Of a stretch of 64,000 bases of DNA, positions 59,001 to 64,000 are shown piece by piece. Numbering within the stretch: the first letter of the stretch is position 1; each line of letters begins with the position of its first letter. Made by a program: the position numbers and the translations under genes. The stretch covers positions 49,020,142 through 49,084,141 of the forward strand of contig CM031611.1 in NCBI GenBank assembly GCA_018398815.1, in the 5' to 3' direction. This DNA comes from Conus ventricosus. Its lineage: Eukaryota; Mollusca; Gastropoda; Neogastropoda; Conidae. A model generated the notes under the pieces. That model was not told the DNA's origin, did not search any database, and worked only from the letters and a program-made list of their open reading frames with translations.

Positions 59001-59450
59001 TTTTGCGAATACTGAATGAAATTGTTCCCCCTTTTATTTCCCAAATTTTAGTGTTTCTAAAAAAAAAAGGTCAAAATTGAGAATAATTTGACAGCGGGAT
59101 TTTATGACAGATTTTTATTATAAGGCAGTAATGCTATTGTTCCTTGTTCTTTCAATCGTTTCACTCACTAATTTACATACCTTATCTTTTAAGGGAAGAA
59201 TTAAATTTCCGAACCCTTTCACCTCTCTTCTTTTTAAAAAAAATATTTATTTTAAACAAAGGGATCTTTTTCTTTACCGAACAAAAATTCAGCTCTTTCA
59301 TATAAGTAATTAAGGGTTCACAGAAAAAAAAATTGCCTACTTGTTGAAACGGTTTGGTCTTCTCCAGGAATCGCCTGGGGTTTTTTGGTTCAACCCCCAA
59401 AATACTACCTAATTTGCTAATTTTCCGTAACTTCTTCCCTGTGCGCAAGC
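55950..59450 (-). pseudogene. Tx1/L1-like LINE ORF2 remnant in low-quality sequence
   Basis: Minus-strand blocks in the right order: AKWAFRGKKKAYFCSLRKG (pre-RT, 58,800-58,890), KKMENDKSPGTDG (58,521-58,560), GMSVTQKG and LENWGHLLFKVTYKLLR (58,324-58,440), VDFEK...FDSVNW (motif A, 58,151-58,186), a GC-rich motif B relic and IRQDPHIKGI (57,925-58,030), a QFADDT-like relic (about 57,885) and GENVLFKKWRENIFLVKLY (57,075-57,180). The frame slips every 60-200 bp, nearly always at homopolymers. Boundaries are approximate. Confidence 0.85.
56021..56047. repeat. Poly-T tract at the start of the poor-quality region
   Basis: A T27 run that coincides roughly with the change to homopolymer-rich, indel-rich sequence. 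Confidence 0.8.
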
Positions 59451-60282
59451 GTTTTTAAATTTTTTTTAAAAAATTGTAATAATCTATGCTGGGATAAAGG
59501 ACCAATTTCCAGTCCCCCCTTTTTATATTGGGGATTTAAATCCTATTTTTAATTTTATTTTTTTCAAAAAGGGAGGGGTTCTCCTTATTTGGCCATAGAA
59601 TTCCTAATACTAAGTCTTTCCCATTGTATTGATAGTTACATTAAAAATTACCATGGCATTTTAAAATTTTTTCTTTATTTTGAATTCAAAGTTATTTGAA
59701 AAGTTTTGCAACCTTTATCGAGAATTTTTGGAAGCAAATACACTTTTCATCCCCCTTTCAGTTTTTAAACTCGCTCTAATTTACTTGTAAAATGAGTACG
59801 TAGAAAATAAAAGAGGGTTTTTTTTGTCTTAAAAAAGCAATAACCCTTTTCTTTTTGAGATCCTCCAAGACCTTGCAAATTCAAAGATAATTGTTATTGA
59901 ATCCTTTGCCTTTGACTGTCTTACTTTTCACTTTTGTCCTTCACTCATCGGGGTGTCCTTTTGCTTTCAGTCGTGCCACAACAAAACCCCAATAAATAAT
60001 TAGGGAAAAAAAGAAAGAAAACACAATAAATTCGGTTTGTGCCACTTAAATCTAACCAAAAAACAAAAAGAAAAAAAACAAAAACTTTAAAAATACATAA
60101 AAGTAAACAATGCAATTGCGAAATAAAACAATACTAGAAGCAAAGATTTTATTCCAATTAAGTCAGAAATTGTTTTGACCAACGCGGCAAGCTGAAGGCG
60201 CATAGGAGAAAAAAAAAAAGCATAAATAAACATGAAAAAAGGAATAGGGTTTTTAACATAAAGAAAAAAACCGCCCTAAGGG

Positions 60283-60313
<31 letters not shown>

Positions 60314-62399
60314 GGTCCACACACACCCAAACCCCACAAAACACCACACACACATGCTTACACTACATACATATACATCATAACACAAAGGTATTTCAGC
60401 CCCCGCGCCCGCCGGGCCGGGCGCCGCGGCCGCCCGCGGCGCAACCCACCACGCCGCCGGGGCGCAAACGCGCGCCCGCCCAAAAAAACAGGCCCGGTTG
60501 TAGGGTTGGGGTGGGAATCACCATTCGGGCCCTTTTTTTAAAATTTGGTTCTGTTAATTTTTAAAATTTTCCAGGATAACCTTTTTTTTAAAAAGCCTCC
60601 CAACAAATTGTTTCCCTCCCCGGAATAATTGGGTTGGGGGGGGGGGGATATCACCGCAACCCCCCCCCCCTCCCCCCCTTTTTTTTTTTTGGGAAAAACC
60701 GGCCCCCCGGACGCGCGGGGAAAAGGGGGCCCGGGGGGGAAAGGGGGGCGGGGGGGGGGGGGGGGGGGGGGGGGGCATGAAAGGGGGCGGGAAACCGAAA
60801 AAAGAGAAAAAAAAGCAAAGGGGGGTCAAAAAATGAACCCGGTCCCAAAAAGGGCTACCCATTTCCAAAAATCAATTATGAAAAAAAACATCCTTTTCAT
60901 TTTATGTCACACATAAAAAAACTCCACTTAACACCTCTAATATTCTTTTTACTTGTGTATAGACTACTCGCACCACATTTCCCCAATACAACAAAAAAGA
61001 CAGCAGAAAAAAAAAATCACCATGACCCAAAAGGTTAAAGAAACAATTAAAAAATACTTCGCCCTTCAAAACGGATATGTAGGGACAGAAGCAAGTCATT
61101 TAAAAAACCCAAAAGACCCTCTGACATTAGAAAAAACAGTTCTACAATGGCAATGCATATCATCGTTTCAAAAAAAAAAAAAAAAACAAAAACATGACGC
61201 CCCCAGGTGTTAACTTAACTAAAAAAGAAAAGGGCAGAAAGGGGGGAGGGAGGGAGGAGAAAAGTATGTGTGTGCGCCGCCGCCCGCCCACCGCGCACCA
61301 AAGCTACGAACGGGGCGAGCGAATGGGCGCGGCGCTCGCCGCTGCGACCCACTCTCCCCCCCCCCCCCCCAAAACCCCTCAAAATATCAACAATACACAT
61401 TCAATCTCTCTATCAATACATTTATCAAACGACTTCCAACACCGTCCCCTTTTTAACCTACACATTGTTCGCCATGTCATTACACTTACACCGTCCCCAC
61501 CCAATGGCACCGGCCCCACTCACCGCACGCTCTCATCAAATTTTATCTTATACCTCCTTTTCCTTTCTATATCCCAGCAAAGCACCCCTGACACATGGGA
61601 AAAAAGCTGTATACTAACCCACAGATTTTGCAAGGGACTAAAATTTTACAAATACACTCAACAACAATTTCCATTAACTTTTTCTAACCGTCGACCAGAC
61701 ATACTTATTAATTCCAGTAATTACCTAATTTTCCCCAGCAACTTGGTGTCATTCCTCTTTCAATTCTTTATTAATCTCCATAAATTTTAAAACCCGTTTA
61801 TATCCTTTTTATCGGCATTGTATTTAGCAACATTTGAAAACAGCGGGGTCCTTGGGTTTTGGGGCAAAAAAACGAATGGGCCCCACACCGGGGGACAAAA
61901 AAGAACCATGGGCCCACTAAAAAAGAAGAAAAGGACCGGGGTTTTGGGGGGGGGAGAACGGGGGGAAAAGAAGGGATAAAGGGGGAATGGGGGAATGGTC
62001 ATCCTCTCGGTTTCCTTTATGTTTCCTAAAATGCCCCAAAAAACGGTGCGCGATGCATGCGTACTGCGTGTCCCCGAATGCGTTGTGTCGTGCGGGGCAA
62101 TAGGGTGTCTGGTGTGGTGTGTGCGGCGATGCACCCCACGTGCGCCCCGGGATGCGCACGCGGCCCGCACGGCTCCCGCAGCTCAAAGTGTGTCCCATTG
62201 GTGCAAACAACGTGGCCCCGGGTGCCCCGCGCGCCCGCGGTGCGTGGGAAAGAGGGGGAAGAGGAGAAAAAAACCTGGGGTGTCGCGCCTTTATCGGAGG
62301 GCGGGGGGGAAGGAAAAGAGAGATTACAATATTTCGCCAACTATTTGTCCTTGGGGAAACGTACTGGTAATACCCAACAAAAAAACCTCCATTATCCCC
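59451..62399. other. Low-quality or scrambled sequence with GC-rich patches
   Basis: AT-rich, homopolymer-rich sequence interrupted by abrupt GC-rich patches at about 60,400-60,490, 60,620-60,780, 61,270-61,345 and 62,040-62,245. No gene recognised. The mix suggests poor consensus rather than a biological island. Confidence 0.55.
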
Positions 62400-63610
62400 C
62401 ACCTCCAACCATCATCAACATTAAAATATCTCCTTTTTCCTTTGCCCGTCCAAAATTTAGTTCTATAAAAAATCCACATTATCAATTCCCCGTCCACTTT
62501 ACCCGCCAATTATCAATATCTGCCACACAACATCCACATTAGCAATCATTGTCCAAATACCTACCACTGTCAAACCTTCCACCCCAAACATCCCCAATAT
62601 TAATCATCTGCCCACTCAACCCACAATAAACCTCATTATCCACATCAACATCCACATTTTCAATCATCTATCCACATCAAATAACCCATTTCATATATCT
62701 TTCCCCAATCAATCATCCATTTACAACGATTTTCCCCATCACAATCATCGTCCCCCCCAATTTTCCCCATTTTCAATCATCTATCCCCATCAACACCCAA
62801 ATTATCAATCAAGTTCACATCAACATCCCCCTTAACCCATATACCACATCAAATCCACTTATCAAACCTCTATCCACCAAAATGTTACAATCAATCACTG
62901 TCAACATCAAATCTCCACATTGTCAAAACACTGTCTACACCCCATCCAATTATACCTCTATCCACATCAGCTATCCCATTAACAACACAAAAAAACACTA
63001 TCCACATTATCAATCTCTATCCACCTAAATCTCCCCAATACATCATCGCCCATCAATTTTCCCCATTTTCAATCTCTGTCCACATCAACTATCCACATTT
63101 TTTAACCGTCTTCCACATCAACTACCACATTACAATCATCTACCCACATCAAATTTTTCCCCATTTTCCATCTTCGCCACTGCAATCATCTGTCCCCTCA
63201 ATATCCACATTATTAACCGTCTTTTCCCTATTAATATCCAAATTACAAACATCAACCCACATCAACTTTCCACATTTTTCCCTCTTCTGTCCACCAAAAA
63301 TTCCCACATTATCAACATCGCCCCCACAAAATTCACATTGTTTATCACCCGTCCCATCCCTTACCCCCAAATTACAAACATTTCCCCAAACAATATTCAC
63401 ATTATCAATCATCTACCCACACAACCTTCCACATTTCCACTTCTGACCCATAAAAACCCATAAAATCATATCTGTCCACACAAATATTCGCATTATCGAT
63501 CACCTGTCCCCACCACATCCCAAACAATCAATGAATTATCGTCCCCATCAACATCAAAATTACACTCATTTGTCCACATAACCCTTTCCCCATTATCAAA
63601 ACATCTATCC
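62400..63610. repeat. Degenerate ~30-bp satellite-like repeat
   Basis: Recurrent ATCAATCATCTATCCACATC and AACATCCACATT blocks on the plus strand. The period is roughly 30 bp but irregular because of indels. Confidence 0.8.
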
Positions 63611-64000
63611 CTCTCCTGTCACACTATCCCTTTTCCCCCGTCGACGGCTGCTGCTTTATGCTATCTACCTTACGCCCAGCATTATTTGCGGGTCGTATAT
63701 TCTAAAACACAGCTGGCGGCAAACCACTCAAAATTATCTGCGCATAATCCATCACAAATAACCCCCAACATTTCCTAGGTATCACTCATAACACAACACA
63801 TCCCCAAAAGCATTGTCTCATTGCCCTTTTTACAATACGTTCGTCCACATCTCCCCTAGGTTTTTCTTTGTCGGGATCACGAAAAGACACCCAAAAAAAA
63901 AGGAAAGGGGGGGGGGTGGGGGGGGGGGAGGGGGACGTTGTTCTCAATCCCTTCAACCCCCTAAATCAAGTTAAATGGGCCCCCGAGGACCAAAGACCGC
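63611..64000. other. Window end, unclassified
   Basis: No coding evidence. A G-rich homopolymer (about 63,905-63,935) again suggests poor consensus. Confidence 0.5.

Noticed and set aside
60400..62245. GC-rich patches as CpG islands, promoters or foreign genes
   Set aside because: Abrupt composition jumps beside long homopolymers in a region full of indels point to poor consensus; no coherent frame or motif.

Overview
This is eukaryotic nuclear DNA, most probably from a marine gastropod or another lophotrochozoan. That assignment is inferred from long AT-rich introns, very dense (CA)n/(TG)n tracts, and a mix of non-LTR retrotransposons and SINE-like repeats. Nothing in the sequence fixes the species. 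There is no operon, CRISPR array or prokaryotic gene.

The window is dominated by one host gene on the minus strand, an ACAP-type Arf GTPase-activating protein (BAR-PH-ArfGAP-ankyrin family, centaurin-beta). I could build 14 exons by hand, from 44,689 down to a stop codon at 3,725. Exon phases agree at every junction except one, where a single base seems to be missing. The exons encode the PH domain (three exons), a linker, the ArfGAP zinc finger with its arginine finger (three exons), an acidic/serine linker, ankyrin repeats (four exons) and a conserved C-terminal tail, about 577 residues in all. The N-terminal BAR domain was not found. It should lie upstream, beyond 44.7 kb, possibly outside the window or in the poor sequence past 56 kb.

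The introns hold the novelty. Three exons (starts at 44,689, 39,081 and 28,604) are each preceded directly by a minisatellite whose units repeat the exon's own 3' splice acceptor, and in two cases the first bases of the exon. The gene therefore carries arrays of decoy or alternative acceptors. The largest array is about 3.6 kb (28,605-32,240). Its 48-bp units stay open in the same reading frame as the exon.

Mobile elements: a nearly complete RNase H-bearing LINE (33,250-38,050) with an SGNH-hydrolase ORF1 lies antisense in the PH intron between two (CA)n tracts. Pieces of at least five other LINE insertions lie at 6.1, 50.5, 52.0-52.6, 54.8-55.2 and 56-59.4 kb. One short repeat family has a (CAA)n tail, and two of its three copies have perfect 11-12 bp target duplications. 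A second repeat family has a tRNA-like head with Pol III boxes (three copies). Two further short repeat families are present.

From about 56 kb to the end the sequence changes character, with dense homopolymer-type indels, abrupt GC-rich patches and a degenerate repeat. It looks like poorly polished assembly, although a Tx1/L1-like reverse transcriptase can still be recognised inside it. The other large minisatellites (28, 33, 79, 23, 22 and 49 bp units) and the microsatellites account for most of the remaining intron.
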